The translations under genes were made by a program, and so were the position numbers. The notes under the pieces are model-generated. The model saw only the letters and a program-made list of their open reading frames with translations. It did not search any database and was not told the DNA's origin. A DNA stretch of 64,000 nt from NCBI RefSeq assembly GCF_007860075.1, contig NZ_SJPP01000003.1:1-64000 (forward strand). The letters run 5' to 3'. The DNA comes from Symmachiella macrocystis. GTDB taxonomy: Bacteria > Planctomycetota > Planctomycetia > Planctomycetales > Planctomycetaceae. Shown here in pieces: positions 28,878-37,979 of this stretch (positions within the stretch are counted from its first letter, which is position 1; every line of letters starts with the position of its first letter).

Positions 28878-29651
28878 TCAATTTACATCCGTTTCAATAT
28901 TGGGCTCCACCGAAAACTTAAAGCTTTCGCAAACACCACGAACGAAGTTCGCATCGATTGTGGGGGAGGCCCCGCGAAAATTAATATAGCCACCTTGCTT
29001 GCTCTGCTTGTGCTGCCAGAAAAAAGACGCAAATTTGCCATCAAAATAAACAATACCATCAACGTCATCCCGGAAAAGAGTTTCAGCCCGTTCCGACATT
29101 CTACTCCATAATAGTTGCCCCGCCGTCATGCAGAATGCATGCCATCGCACTTCGCCTGGTGACATTGACCAACGAAAATCACTGGTGCCGGCTTGGCAAC
29201 AGTACCACCTTAGCTTGGGTAGCGTCACCCCCTTCAGCTCCGGGCGAATTTTGGCTACGTCGAACATGTCGTATAGTTCGCCATTATCCGCCGGTCTCGC
29301 CACCATCACCATAACGCCAACGCCGTTTTGAAATATGACTAGGTCCGGACTGGGTTGGTCCTGCGTTTCAACAACGTCGGAAGGTAATCGGAACTCCATA
29401 CCATCAACGCGGACGGACGCCCAATCATCCGGGATATCCGTTTGCTGCATCTCTGATACTGGAATCGCGTGAACTTCGTCAGAATCCAGACGTGCCTCAG
29501 CATATTTCCACATCACATGTGGCCACCACCGAACAACGCACAAGATGATTAGCACGATAGCGCAAACCAGGACCGGTCTGGACCACAATCGAGACAGCAT
29601 CCCGGTTTTGACACGATGTTCCGGGTTGTGCACTGGCTTGCGATTGCTCAT
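28878..29651 (-). CDS. Hypothetical membrane-anchored protein
   Basis: I do not recognise a family. The 257-residue product (start ATG at 29651; the frame continues to 29714 without support) has one membrane segment near residues 25-45 (VLVCAIVLIILCVVRWWPHVMW). A soluble region follows with RVDGMEFRLPSDV, IFQNGVGVMVMVARP and a C-terminal GYINFRGASPTIDANFVRG. The pattern resembles small lipoprotein-like proteins that carry a short stress-response or invasion-protein-like fold, but this is only an impression. No operon partner is evident. The composition matches its neighbours less well (more Trp and Met), which is unremarkable alone. Confidence 0.6.
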   Translation of the reverse strand: MSNRKPVHNPEHRVKTGMLSRLWSRPVLVCAIVLIILCVVRWWPHVMWKYAEARLDSDEVHAIPVSEMQQTDIPDDWASVRVDGMEFRLPSDVVETQDQPSPDLVIFQNGVGVMVMVARPADNGELYDMFDVAKIRPELKGVTLPKLRWYCCQAGTSDFRWSMSPGEVRWHAFCMTAGQLLWSRMSERAETLFRDDVDGIVYFDGKFASFFWQHKQSKQGGYINFRGASPTIDANFVRGVCESFKFSVEPNIETDVN

Positions 29652-29831
29652 TGAAGTAACACTTGTATTGCCCAACGGCAGGTCCAAACCTGAAATGCAA
29701 TGACCGCAGACCATTCAACTTGCTAAAAACAGGTCTGTGTTCCGCGCCGCGTCTAAGTCCAGCGGACCGACCTAAACCTAGTCGAATAGGAGCGATACAT
29801 GGCTGCCAGATGCCAACATTCGGCTCGGCTA

Positions 29832-30578
29832 CTAGCGATGTTCAGGATTCGGAAAGTCGGATCGGCATCCAGCGTCCCATTGCGATCGTTGGTTCCCGTG
29901 CGGCGGAATACCACCAGCATTTTTAATCATCCGCGCCATGTGCATCAGGTTCCAGGTCATGAACGTCGTATTGCGATTCGTAAAGTCATTCTCCGGCCCG
30001 CCCGAACCGGGATCGAGATATGACGGACCGGGACCGGCTTCGCCCAGCCACGCAGCATCGGCCTGAGGTGGAATCACATAGCCGATGTGCTGCAATGAAT
30101 AGAGAATATTCATCGCGCAATGTTTCGCTCCATCTTCGTTCCCGGTGATGAGACACCCCCCCACGCGGCCATAATAGGCGTATTGACCATGCGCGTTGAG
30201 ATCTCCCGAGGATGAATAAAGCCGCTCTATCAATTGCGTGCAAATCGAAGTCTTCTCACCCAGCCAGATCGACGTGCCCACAACCAAAATGTCAGCCGCC
30301 ATGACCTTCTCCGCAATCGCGGGCCATTCATCGTTGTCCCAACCATGCTGCGTCATATCCGGCCAGACGCCGGTGGCGATATCGTGATCGACCGGACGCA
30401 GGCACTCGGTGGCGATACCGTTTTTCTCCATGATCGCCGTCGAAATGTCGATCAGTCCTTGCGTATGCGACCGTTCCGGGGACTTTTTCAAGGTGCAATT
30501 CAAGAACAGAGCCGTGAGATCTGAAAAATCCCAGGAGCTTTCGCTACACATCTTTTCTTGTGCATCGCTGAGGGTCAT
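29832..30578 (-). CDS. NADPH-dependent FMN reductase-like flavodoxin-fold protein
   Basis: Cytosolic flavoprotein of the NADPH-dependent FMN reductase group, 248 residues. Flavodoxin-fold features are the first strand and phosphate loop (TALFLNCTLKKSPERSHT), the second strand region ADILVVGTSIWLGEKTS, and YYGRVGGCLITGNEDGAKHCA with the following helix. The C-terminal part (FMTWNLMHMARMIKNAGGIPPHG) is typical of proteins annotated as flavodoxin family or multimeric flavodoxin WrbA-like. The start ATG at 30578 follows AAAGGAGCG. It is divergent from the Crp/Fnr gene across a 421-base gap. The electron acceptor is unknown. Confidence 0.85.
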   Translation of the reverse strand: MTLSDAQEKMCSESSWDFSDLTALFLNCTLKKSPERSHTQGLIDISTAIMEKNGIATECLRPVDHDIATGVWPDMTQHGWDNDEWPAIAEKVMAADILVVGTSIWLGEKTSICTQLIERLYSSSGDLNAHGQYAYYGRVGGCLITGNEDGAKHCAMNILYSLQHIGYVIPPQADAAWLGEAGPGPSYLDPGSGGPENDFTNRNTTFMTWNLMHMARMIKNAGGIPPHGNQRSQWDAGCRSDFPNPEHR

Positions 30579-30999
30579 AATTCGCTCCTTTGAAAGATGA
30601 TCTGCAATAAGTGAAGACTCGCGAGCATCGGCTGTTGTTAGTCACTGTGACTTTGCCAATTCAATCGCAGCATCCCATGCTTGCAATGGAATTACAAGGT
30701 TCCCGCCGGCCAGCATGTCGCAAGGTTCCTTCGTAAAGTCGTTGCCAGGTTTCATAGTTTACGCCGAACATTGCGATTTGCCACAACCCGTTGCTTTATC
30801 AGAGGTAACACAAACCGCTATGACAGGTGTGCGGCCCGGTGTCTTGCCCGAATACTACCTACGCGGTATCCTGCTTACATTGTGGGGCGGAATGCGCCGC
30901 CGGTTTGGGACTCGCCTCGCACGACGCAGGAGACCCGAACGCCACCGGTCGCTTCAAGTGACAGGTCACTGCGAACCAGCCCGGCTAGGGATTGACTCC
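30579..30999. promoter_or_regulatory. 421-base divergent intergenic region
   Basis: Separates the divergent FMN reductase and Crp/Fnr genes and must hold both promoters. The Crp/Fnr frame is open back to 30715 (including an ATG at 30820), but those translated residues are Arg-rich and unlike family N-termini, so I treat them as leader sequence. I could not pick out a single convincing promoter or FNR-type operator. Confidence 0.4.
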
Positions 31000-31737
31000 A
31001 TGTCCGAGAAATTCTGGCATCTTAAGAGCTGTCAGTTGTTTGAACGGCTCACCGACGAACAGGTTTCACAACTTGAGAGCCGCGCACAGGTACGGACATT
31101 TGGTCGCGGCGAATTGGTCTATTTGCCCAGCGACCCCGGCACAACCGTGCTGTTAGTCGCCTCCGGCCGCATCAAGCTGTATCACATCACCAGCGACGGC
31201 AAACAAGCGCTATTGGGCTTTATGGAGCCGGGCGAACTGTTTGGCGAACTGTCGGTCTTCGATGGGGGCGAGCGGGAAGAATTCGCCGAAGCGATGGAGA
31301 AGTCCTCCGTCATCTCAATACCCCGTGAGCAACTACAAGCCGTTATGGATGCACACGCCCACGTTTCGATGGGCATTACCAAGTTAATGGGCTTGCGACG
31401 AAGACGTCTGGAACGCCGATTGAAATCGCTGTTGTTCCGCTCAAATCGCGAACGCCTCGTGCATCTGTTGCTGGAACTCGTTGAAAAATACGGCCAGCGG
31501 ACCCCCGAGGGAATTCAACTGAGCATTAAGCTGTCGCACCAGGAACTGGCCAATGTCATTGGCAGCACACGGGAAACCGTGACCGTCCTGCTAGGAGAAC
31601 TACAGGACGAAGGCAGCCTGATGATTCGCCGCCGGCAGATTGTGATTACAAACATGCCGCGATTGGCCGCAGCCGTCGATAGCCCGCCGCCAACGATTCC
31701 CGAACCGACAGAACGCAAATCCGCTCCGGCGTTTTGA
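31000..31737 (+). CDS. Crp/Fnr-family transcriptional regulator
   Basis: Transcription factor of 245 residues. The N-terminal cyclic-nucleotide-binding-like beta-barrel includes LFERLTDEQVSQLES, GELVYLPSDPGTTVLLVASG and PGELFGELSVFDGGEREEFAEA. A long dimerisation helix follows (GLRRRRLERRLKSLLF), then the C-terminal Crp-type helix-turn-helix (LSHQELANVIGSTRETVTVLLGELQDEG). Only one Cys sits in the N-terminal region, so an Fnr-type 4Fe-4S cluster is unlikely. A Pro-rich tail ends the protein. The start ATG at 31000 precedes SEKFWHLKSCQLF, as is usual. The effector and targets are unknown; the divergent flavoprotein gene is a natural candidate target. Confidence 0.9.
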   Translation: MSEKFWHLKSCQLFERLTDEQVSQLESRAQVRTFGRGELVYLPSDPGTTVLLVASGRIKLYHITSDGKQALLGFMEPGELFGELSVFDGGEREEFAEAMEKSSVISIPREQLQAVMDAHAHVSMGITKLMGLRRRRLERRLKSLLFRSNRERLVHLLLELVEKYGQRTPEGIQLSIKLSHQELANVIGSTRETVTVLLGELQDEGSLMIRRRQIVITNMPRLAAAVDSPPPTIPEPTERKSAPAF

Positions 31738-31808
31738 AACAGCCGAGGGTTTTGAGAGAGCCTTTCATCGCTCAATCTAGCTCCCATCGGCTCCCTTCTC
31801 AAATGCGG

Positions 31809-31837
31809 TTGACCGGTTTTGAGAACTGGCGTATATT
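31809..31837 (+). promoter_or_regulatory. Sigma-70-type promoter for ppiC-like gene
   Basis: TTGACC (31809-31814) and TATATT (31832-31837) are separated by 17 bases, close to the consensus of the housekeeping promoter. Transcription would start near 31844, giving a leader of about 120 bases before the foldase gene. This is read from sequence only. Confidence 0.55.
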
Positions 31838-31964
31838 CCCGCCGCAATGACTAACCCCCTGTTTACGGTTGTGAAATTGCATCCCGTTAAATCCCCGTGG
31901 GACGATACCCGTTCGGGTCAATATCCCCGCAGATCCCTCCCTACAGACTGGCTCAAAGGATTGG

Positions 31965-33044
31965 ATGCCCATGTCGACCAAACCCAAAACGACGCAAAAA
32001 TGGATGTTTATTGTCGGAGGAACCGCATTAACCGTGCTCGTCGCGGGACTGTTGTTCCAAGTCATGCAGCCCGAAACGGGCAAGGCCGCCGCACGCGGTG
32101 AGCGGAGCCTGCGCAGCAATCAAACTGCGAACAGCACAGGGCAAAGCCGCAAACGCAGCGTCGCCCGCGTGAATGGTCAATTGATCTCCTACGACCAACT
32201 GGCCGAAGAATGCGTCGCGCGTTACGGGAACAAAGTGCTGGAAGGAATCATCAACCGGACAATGATTCAGCAAGCCTTTGAAGGCAAAGCCGATGCCCCG
32301 ACCGCACAGGATATCGAAAAAGAAATCCGCTCGATCGCTAAAAAATTCAATTTGGATACCGCGCAGTGGCTGGAGATGATGCACTCGCAACAAGAAATGA
32401 CTCCCGACCAATATCGCCGCGACGTCATCTGGCCCATGTTGGCACTCAAAAAGTTGGCCGGACACGATGTGACGATTACGCAAAAGGAACTCGAAGAAGC
32501 TTACCAGCGCAACTATGGCGAACGGGTGCGGGTGCGAGTGATTATTCTGGATCGGATTCGCCAAGCCCAAGAAGTCTGGGAAAAAGTGAAAGACAATCCT
32601 GAGAACTTCGGCCGTTTGGCTATGGAGTATTCCATCGATTCCTCCAGCCGAGCTTTGGAAGGGAAAGTCCCGCCGATTCGTCGATTCTCTGGAAGCAGCG
32701 AAATCGAAAAAGCGGCGTTCTCATTGGCCGACGGCGAAATCTCTGGAGTCATTCAAATCCCCGAAAACAAGCACTGGGTGATCATTAAATGCGAAGGCCG
32801 CACCGATCCGGTCAGTGGCGTCTCGATGGCCGATGTGCGTTCCATTCTCGAGGAAGAACTCCGCGACGAAAAAGTGCAACTCTTGGTCAACAAGACGTTC
32901 AACACACTGGAATCGAAGGCGCGTGTCGACAACTATCTGACCGGCGTCACGACCGGCAGTAGCAAACGCTCAACTGCCCGCACTAAACAAGATTCAAATA
33001 TCCAACAAGTCGGCGGCACACGAACAGCACCACAGCGCCCGTAG
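31965..33044 (+). CDS. Membrane-anchored PpiC/SurA-type peptidyl-prolyl isomerase
   Basis: Extracytoplasmic foldase of 359 residues. A signal anchor (WMFIVGGTALTVLVAGLLF) is followed by a low-complexity linker and a SurA-N-like chaperone region (RVNGQLISYDQLAEECVARYG ... ILEGIINRTMIQQAFEG in broken form). A parvulin-type rotamase domain spans about 185-290 (RVRVRVIILDRIRQAQEVW, NFGRLAMEYSIDSSSRALEG, FSLADGEISGVIQIPENKHWV). The C-terminal tail is Ser/Thr/Gln-rich. Two start codons are possible, 31965 and 31971; AAAGGA at 31956-31960 favours the second by spacing. It has its own promoter and a strong terminator, so it is probably a single-gene unit acting on secreted or outer-membrane proteins. 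Confidence 0.9.
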   Translation: MPMSTKPKTTQKWMFIVGGTALTVLVAGLLFQVMQPETGKAAARGERSLRSNQTANSTGQSRKRSVARVNGQLISYDQLAEECVARYGNKVLEGIINRTMIQQAFEGKADAPTAQDIEKEIRSIAKKFNLDTAQWLEMMHSQQEMTPDQYRRDVIWPMLALKKLAGHDVTITQKELEEAYQRNYGERVRVRVIILDRIRQAQEVWEKVKDNPENFGRLAMEYSIDSSSRALEGKVPPIRRFSGSSEIEKAAFSLADGEISGVIQIPENKHWVIIKCEGRTDPVSGVSMADVRSILEEELRDEKVQLLVNKTFNTLESKARVDNYLTGVTTGSSKRSTARTKQDSNIQQVGGTRTAPQRP

Positions 33045-33085
33045 CCCCCGACGCACTGAAGTGCGATAACACGAGTGAAAAGAGA

Positions 33086-33130
33086 CACCGGCACGCGAGA
33101 CAATTTGGCATCTCGCGTGCCGTTTTATTT
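33086..33130 (+). terminator. Rho-independent terminator after ppiC-like gene
   Basis: A perfect 12-base stem (33089-33100 with 33111-33122, CGGCACGCGAGA and its complement) with a 10-base loop is followed by TTTTATTT. This is a strong classical terminator on the plus strand. Confidence 0.9.
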
Positions 33131-33277
33131 GCGCAGCGAACCAGGTGCCCCCCATCGGTCTCTTTGCTTCCAGGGGCGACGTGCTACAATTGGCGCCACT
33201 GCACAAGTTTTGTTCAAACGGACACGTTTGAAACCAAAGAATCCACATGACGGCTCGGCAGCCAGAGAAATAAACAG

Positions 33278-34510
33278 ATGCGAAGCGAATCAGAACAACC
33301 GGAGTCGGACAACCCCTTCACCATTCCGGTGGCCACGCGCGTGTTGCGGCTGCCGCCTTATTTGTTTGGCAAAATCAACGCGCTGAAACACAAGAAGCGG
33401 GTGGCAGGGGTCGATGTCATTGACCTGGGAATGGGAAATCCCACGGATCCGCCCGACCCGATGATCATCGAAAAACTGACGGAGGCGGTTGCCGATCCGC
33501 GAAATCACCGCTATTCAGTCTCGACCGGGGTGGAGAATCTTCGCCGCGAAGTGGGAAAACGGTATTGGAAGCGCTACGGCGTGCGGATTGATCCGAACGA
33601 CGAAGTCGTGGCCTGTATCGGCTCTAAGGAAGGTTTCAGCCACCTGTGCTTGGCGTTAATGGGACCGGGAGACACGGCCATCGTCCCCGCCCCGTCGTTT
33701 CCAGTCCACGTCTATGCTGTCGCGCTGGCCTCGGGGAATGTCATTGCGCTGGATGTACGTGATCCGGAACAATTCCTTGCCAACATCGACTACACTTGCA
33801 CCCATTTGTATCCCAAGCCGAAGCTGGTCATCGTCAATTTTCCGCACAATCCCTCTGCCACGGTGATCGAACAAGACTTTTATGTCGAGTTGGTGCGGCT
33901 GGCCAAAAAACATGGATTTTTGGTCATCAGTGATTTCGCCTACGCAGACATCTGTTTCGAAGGGTACCAGGCGCCCAGCTTTTTAGCCACGCCCGGTGCA
34001 TTCGAGGTCGGAGTCGAATTCACCACGATGAGTAAAGGCTACAGCATGGCAGGTTGGCGCATCGGCTTTTGTGCCGGCAATGCCGAAATGTGCCGCGCGC
34101 TGGCAACGATCAAAGGCTACTACGATTACGGCATCTTCCAGCCGGTCCAGATTGCGGCAATCGTCGCCATGCGCAATTGCGACGCCGCCGTGGAGAGTAT
34201 TGCCGAGGAGTACCATCGCCGCCGGGATGTCCTGTGCGATGGTCTGGAACGTCTCGGGTGGGAAATCGAACGTCCCCGCGCAGGGATGTTCATCTGGGCA
34301 AAAATCCCCGAGCCTTGGGCACAGATGGGGTCAATCGACTTTGCCATGAAATTGCTGGACGAAGTCGGCGTGGCGGTCAGCCCAGGGCGTGGCTTTGGCG
34401 AAGAGGGTGAAGGCTATCTGCGGATGGCGATCGTCGAAAACGAGCAACGACTCCGGCAAGCGGTCCGACAAATTGGACGGTGCATGAAACAGGAAGTCGA
34501 ACAGCCGTAA
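33278..34510 (+). CDS. PLP-dependent aminotransferase, AlaC-like
   Basis: Class I/II aminotransferase of 410 residues, close in pattern to AlaC (glutamate-pyruvate transaminase) and to LL-diaminopimelate aminotransferases. Segments shared with AlaC are [71 protein letters not shown], the PLP lysine in [19 protein letters not shown], and [20 protein letters not shown]. It would exchange amino groups between alanine or a related amino acid and 2-oxoglutarate in the cytoplasm. The ATG at 33278 has only a weak GAGAAA upstream. A TACAAT (33185-33190) upstream may be a -10 element. AlaC activity is the best guess; other alpha-keto acids cannot be excluded. Confidence 0.9.
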   Translation: MRSESEQPESDNPFTIPVATRVLRLPPYLFGKINALKHKKRVAGVDVIDLGMGNPTDPPDPMIIEKLTEAVADPRNHRYSVSTGVENLRREVGKRYWKRYGVRIDPNDEVVACIGSKEGFSHLCLALMGPGDTAIVPAPSFPVHVYAVALASGNVIALDVRDPEQFLANIDYTCTHLYPKPKLVIVNFPHNPSATVIEQDFYVELVRLAKKHGFLVISDFAYADICFEGYQAPSFLATPGAFEVGVEFTTMSKGYSMAGWRIGFCAGNAEMCRALATIKGYYDYGIFQPVQIAAIVAMRNCDAAVESIAEEYHRRRDVLCDGLERLGWEIERPRAGMFIWAKIPEPWAQMGSIDFAMKLLDEVGVAVSPGRGFGEEGEGYLRMAIVENEQRLRQAVRQIGRCMKQEVEQP

Positions 34511-34562
34511 CCCTGCCGCAGCATTCGCCGCATCCATCTCGAGACTCGGGCCATCTGAATCT

Positions 34563-36056
34563 ATGCAATATCACGAATCCGATACGCCGATACTGGAGCT
34601 CGAAGCCGACGTCCCGGTCCGCCGGGGATTTCCTCGCATCGCTTGGCTGGTGATTCTTGCAATGGTCGGTTTCGTGACCTATCTGCAAAACGGCGGGAGG
34701 GGTGAGCCGCACCCGCTGGAAGACGAAGGGGCCGCTCCGCAAGATGTCATCATGCTGTTGCAATCCCGATACTTGGTCGGGGCCGCTTCATTGTGGCAAG
34801 ATCAGGACAAAATGACGGCCCCGCAGTTGTACGTACAGGCGGCTCCCTTAAACCAAGGGACCATCGAACAGCGGTTGCGGTTTGTCATTGTCGCCGAAGA
34901 GTTGGCTGGCCCCGAAGAAGCACTCTCGGTGTTAATGGACATCAACGACCGCGTTAAAACCAGCGGTTTTGAACTCAACAAACAGCAAATCGAATTGCGC
35001 GACGCATTGACGGCGCTTATGACTGACTATGCTGCTGAGGAATGGACCGGGCCGTCGGTCACCCCACAGCAGCGACAACTCTTGAAAGACCAACTCGGAT
35101 GGTTTGGCGACTTGGCGTTGGCCCCCAAACAAGGTACCAACGAAGCAGCCCGTTCCACAGTCATCCGCTCAGCCCAGCAAACCGCCATCGCCCTACTGAG
35201 TTCAGGCGGGCTGTTTTGTTCGCTCTTGATGGTCGGCATTGTGGCGTTGGTCGTGTTTACCGCTGCCTACATCACCGGCAGCGTGCGCCCCGCGATTCAC
35301 TGTGGCCACAGCAACTACGCAGGAATCTACCCGGAAACCTTTGCCGTCTGGCTGTTCCTGTTTTTCGTGCTCACACAGACTGCGTCCATGTTGGTCCAAG
35401 ATGACCGCTATCGCACGCTGGTCCTGGCAACCGCGATGTTTGGTAGCCTGTTCGCCTTGGCTTGGCCCCGGTTGCGGGGGATTCCGTGGCGGCAAATTCG
35501 CGCTGATATTGGTTGGACGGCCGGTAACCGTCCGTTGGCAGAACCAGCCATCGGGGTCGGCAGTTATGTGATGACGATCCCGATTCTGTTCGTAGGATTT
35601 CTGGCATCCTTAATCTTAATGCTCCTCACCGGTCTTGTGGAACCGGTTGGTGGTGGGGTCGATGATTTCTCACCAACAAACTTACCCAGCCACCCAATCG
35701 TCTCGACCGTGGCAAACGCCGACTGGTTCATGGTTTTTCAGTTGTATCTTGTGGCCGCAATCGGCGCGCCGGTCGTCGAAGAGACCATGTTTCGCGGCGT
35801 CATGTATCGCCATCTGCGCGAATGCAGCCACCGTTGGGGCTTCCTGGCCAGTTTCCTATTCTCAGCACTGATCAACTCGTTTATCTTTGCGGTAATCCAT
35901 CCGCAAGGTCTTGTCGCGGTTCCCGCGCTGATGGCGATTGCTTTGGGACTGACATTAGCCCGCGAGTGGCGAGGAACTTTGATTCCGTCGATGATCGCAC
36001 ACGGCATTCATAACGGGTTATTGTTAACAGTGCTTCTGCTGGCGATCGGCAACTGA
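34563..36056 (+). CDS. CPBP-family intramembrane metalloprotease
   Basis: Multi-pass membrane protein, 497 residues, of the CAAX-protease/bacteriocin-processing (CPBP, Abi) family. An N-terminal membrane segment (IAWLVILAMVGFVTYL) precedes a soluble region of about 180 residues with no recognised domain. Several membrane helices follow. The active-site signature EETMFRGVMYRHLRE lies near residue 405, with a second motif SFIFAVIHPQG and a third, IPSMIAHGIHNG, giving the Glu-Glu and His ligands of the family. The extra soluble domain makes it longer than many members. It is followed 34 bases later by the metallophosphoesterase gene, with which it probably shares a transcript. The substrate is unknown. 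Confidence 0.88.
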   Translation: MQYHESDTPILELEADVPVRRGFPRIAWLVILAMVGFVTYLQNGGRGEPHPLEDEGAAPQDVIMLLQSRYLVGAASLWQDQDKMTAPQLYVQAAPLNQGTIEQRLRFVIVAEELAGPEEALSVLMDINDRVKTSGFELNKQQIELRDALTALMTDYAAEEWTGPSVTPQQRQLLKDQLGWFGDLALAPKQGTNEAARSTVIRSAQQTAIALLSSGGLFCSLLMVGIVALVVFTAAYITGSVRPAIHCGHSNYAGIYPETFAVWLFLFFVLTQTASMLVQDDRYRTLVLATAMFGSLFALAWPRLRGIPWRQIRADIGWTAGNRPLAEPAIGVGSYVMTIPILFVGFLASLILMLLTGLVEPVGGGVDDFSPTNLPSHPIVSTVANADWFMVFQLYLVAAIGAPVVEETMFRGVMYRHLRECSHRWGFLASFLFSALINSFIFAVIHPQGLVAVPALMAIALGLTLAREWRGTLIPSMIAHGIHNGLLLTVLLLAIGN

Positions 36057-36090
36057 AACCGCAATCGCCCCGTTTCCGGTATCACGAACC

Positions 36091-37302
36091 ATGAACTGGC
36101 TGAACCTACTGTTGATGGCGGTCCTTTCACTCGGCAATCTCGCGATTGTCGTGGCCGTGCTAAACCGTATCAGCACCGCGCGCGTTCACTTAAGTACACT
36201 CTCCATCATTCGCCGCAGCCATGCATTGTTCATCATTGGCTTCACTCTGGCATTGATCTACCAAGGAGGCTTCGGGCGCCCGCGATTACTGTTCGACGGA
36301 AGTTGGTTGGACATCGCGCCGATTTATTTAGTCTATCTCGCGGCGTGTGGAATCTCGGCAATATTCGCGTCGGTGATCGTCGTCCGCCGTTGGTTCTACC
36401 GCCCTCCGGCGGCACTGCTCTCCAGCCACAGCGAGATCATCGACGTAGCCGCCATGCTCGGCAAACAACCGTTGGCTGCCGGGCGGTATCACAGCTTGGC
36501 AAAACTACCGGGCAATGAAATCTTCAAAGTCGAAATCGGCACCAAAGACCTCCACCTGCCCGGCTTGCCTCAAGCTTGGGATGGTTTGTCGATACTGCAT
36601 GTCTCCGATCTGCATTTTATCGGCACCATCACCCGCGAATACTTTGAAGAAGTTCTTCGCCGCGGCCAGGAGTTGGGGTCCGACATGGTGGTCTTTACCG
36701 GCGACTTGCTCGACGAACAACATCTGACCGATTGGCTTCCAGAGACGCTGGGACAACTCAGCGCCCCACTGGGCTGTTATTTCATCCTTGGCAACCACGA
36801 CTGGGACCTCGACCCCGATGCGACACGAAAATGTTTTCGCGAGCTGGGCTGGATCGATGTCGCCGACCGGTTTACAACCATTGAGCACGCCGAGAAAAAA
36901 ATGTTGATCGCCGGTTCGGAATACCCCTGGATGGGAAACAATCCCGACATCACAGCCGCCAAAGAGGTCGACTTCCGCTTGTTGTTGAGCCACACCCCCG
37001 ACAACTACCCCTGGGCCCGTCGTGCAAATTTCGATTTGATGCTCTCGGGCCACAATCACGGCGGACAAATTTGTGTCCCCGGCATCGGACCGATCTATAC
37101 GCCCAGTCTCTACGGCACGCGGTATTCCGCAGGGACCTTTTACCGACAACCAACTCTGCTATATGTCACGCGGGGTATTTCGGGCAAGGAACCGCTCCGG
37201 TACAATTGCTTACCGGAATTAACACAATTAGTGTTGCGCCCTACGACGGTCCCGTCGTCTCAGGCTGACCAAAAACGAAAACTAATCAGTGCAAAAACCT
37301 AG
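36091..37302 (+). CDS. Membrane-anchored metallophosphoesterase
   Basis: Calcineurin-like phosphoesterase of 403 residues. The N-terminal 110 residues hold three hydrophobic segments (LLLMAVLSLGNLAIVVAVL and two more). The catalytic domain has all five metal-binding blocks: HVSDLHFIG, VFTGDLLDE, FILGNHDWDLD, LLLSHTPDN and LMLSGHNHGGQI. This arrangement resembles YkuE/YaeI-type and LpxH-like membrane phosphodiesterases, but the substrate (lipid, nucleotide or other phosphoester) is not determined by sequence. It lies downstream of the CPBP protease gene and is followed 29 bases later by the small HEWVH protein gene; the three probably form an operon concerned with the membrane. Confidence 0.9.
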   Translation: MNWLNLLLMAVLSLGNLAIVVAVLNRISTARVHLSTLSIIRRSHALFIIGFTLALIYQGGFGRPRLLFDGSWLDIAPIYLVYLAACGISAIFASVIVVRRWFYRPPAALLSSHSEIIDVAAMLGKQPLAAGRYHSLAKLPGNEIFKVEIGTKDLHLPGLPQAWDGLSILHVSDLHFIGTITREYFEEVLRRGQELGSDMVVFTGDLLDEQHLTDWLPETLGQLSAPLGCYFILGNHDWDLDPDATRKCFRELGWIDVADRFTTIEHAEKKMLIAGSEYPWMGNNPDITAAKEVDFRLLLSHTPDNYPWARRANFDLMLSGHNHGGQICVPGIGPIYTPSLYGTRYSAGTFYRQPTLLYVTRGISGKEPLRYNCLPELTQLVLRPTTVPSSQADQKRKLISAKT

Positions 37303-37331
37303 TCCGCCGAGTTCGTTTAAGGTGGCGAAGC

Positions 37332-37724
37332 GTGCGTATTGTTTTGACTTTATTGACGATCGTTTGGGCCTCGCCCTGGTCGTTGCTGGGAATCATCGTC
37401 GGCCTGTTGGGGTTATTGTCCGGTGGTCGCGCTCGGCGGGTGGGGATGGCTTTGGAATTCCATGGCGGAGCCGTCACCTGGTTTTTGCGGCACTGCCCGA
37501 ATAACCCGATGGCAATGACCATGGGACATACCATCCTGGGACTCACCGATGCGGCGCTCGACATCACCCGCGATCACGAATGGGTCCATGTCCGCCAATA
37601 TGCCCGTTGGGGACCGTTTTTCATCCCAGCCTATTTATATTTCTCAACCGTCTTATGGTTTCAAGGCAAAGATCCCTACCGCGACAACCCCTTCGAACGC
37701 GAAGCGTACGGCGATACCGATTAA
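37332..37724 (+). CDS. Small membrane protein with HEXXH motif (possible metalloprotease)
   Basis: Protein of 130 residues starting with GTG at 37332, supported by AAGGTGG about 7 bases upstream. Its N-terminus is a membrane helix (WSLLGIIVGLLGLLSG). A central DHEWVHVRQYARWGPFFIPAYL contains HEWVH, which fits the zinc-binding HEXXH consensus, followed by a second hydrophobic stretch and a charged tail (DPYRDNPFEREAYGDTD). The tail Glu residues (FEREAYG) recall the third zinc ligand of minimal metalloproteases. I do not assign a family; proteolytic activity is inference from the motif. It is the last gene of the apparent CPBP protease-phosphoesterase cluster. Confidence 0.75.
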   Translation: MRIVLTLLTIVWASPWSLLGIIVGLLGLLSGGRARRVGMALEFHGGAVTWFLRHCPNNPMAMTMGHTILGLTDAALDITRDHEWVHVRQYARWGPFFIPAYLYFSTVLWFQGKDPYRDNPFEREAYGDTD

Positions 37725-37760
37725 CACCGCCGGTTTGAATCCATCATCGCCATAAATATC

Positions 37761-37795
37761 GGGTGCCACTGGCAGCTTGTCCGCCAGTGCAACCC
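37761..37795. repeat. Intergenic palindromic element GGGTGCCACTGGC...
   Basis: GGGT-x2-CACTGGC (37761-37773) faces GCCAGTG-x2-ACCC (37783-37795) around a 9-base loop. There is no T-tract, so it is not a typical terminator. A shorter GGGTGCC/GGCACCC hairpin follows the ferredoxin gene at 63412-63446, so this may be a dispersed palindromic repeat of the genome. Confidence 0.6.
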
Positions 37796-37979
37796 ATTTC
37801 AAACAAACCTACTTCGTTTCGCTCAGCAGCCCTCTCCCCCAAACCGTCTACTTGCGGTCGCAATCCCCACGACTATTATACACATCTGTAGCGGCGCATG
37901 GGTGCGTCACAAGGGCGGGTTGACTTATAATCACCACGTCACACAGCGGTCGCACCTTCGCACAAATTGAAAATACAAC

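Noticed and set aside
30715-30999. N-terminal extension of the Crp/Fnr regulator
   Set aside because: Arg-rich translation unlike family N-termini; the domain begins immediately after the ATG at 31000.
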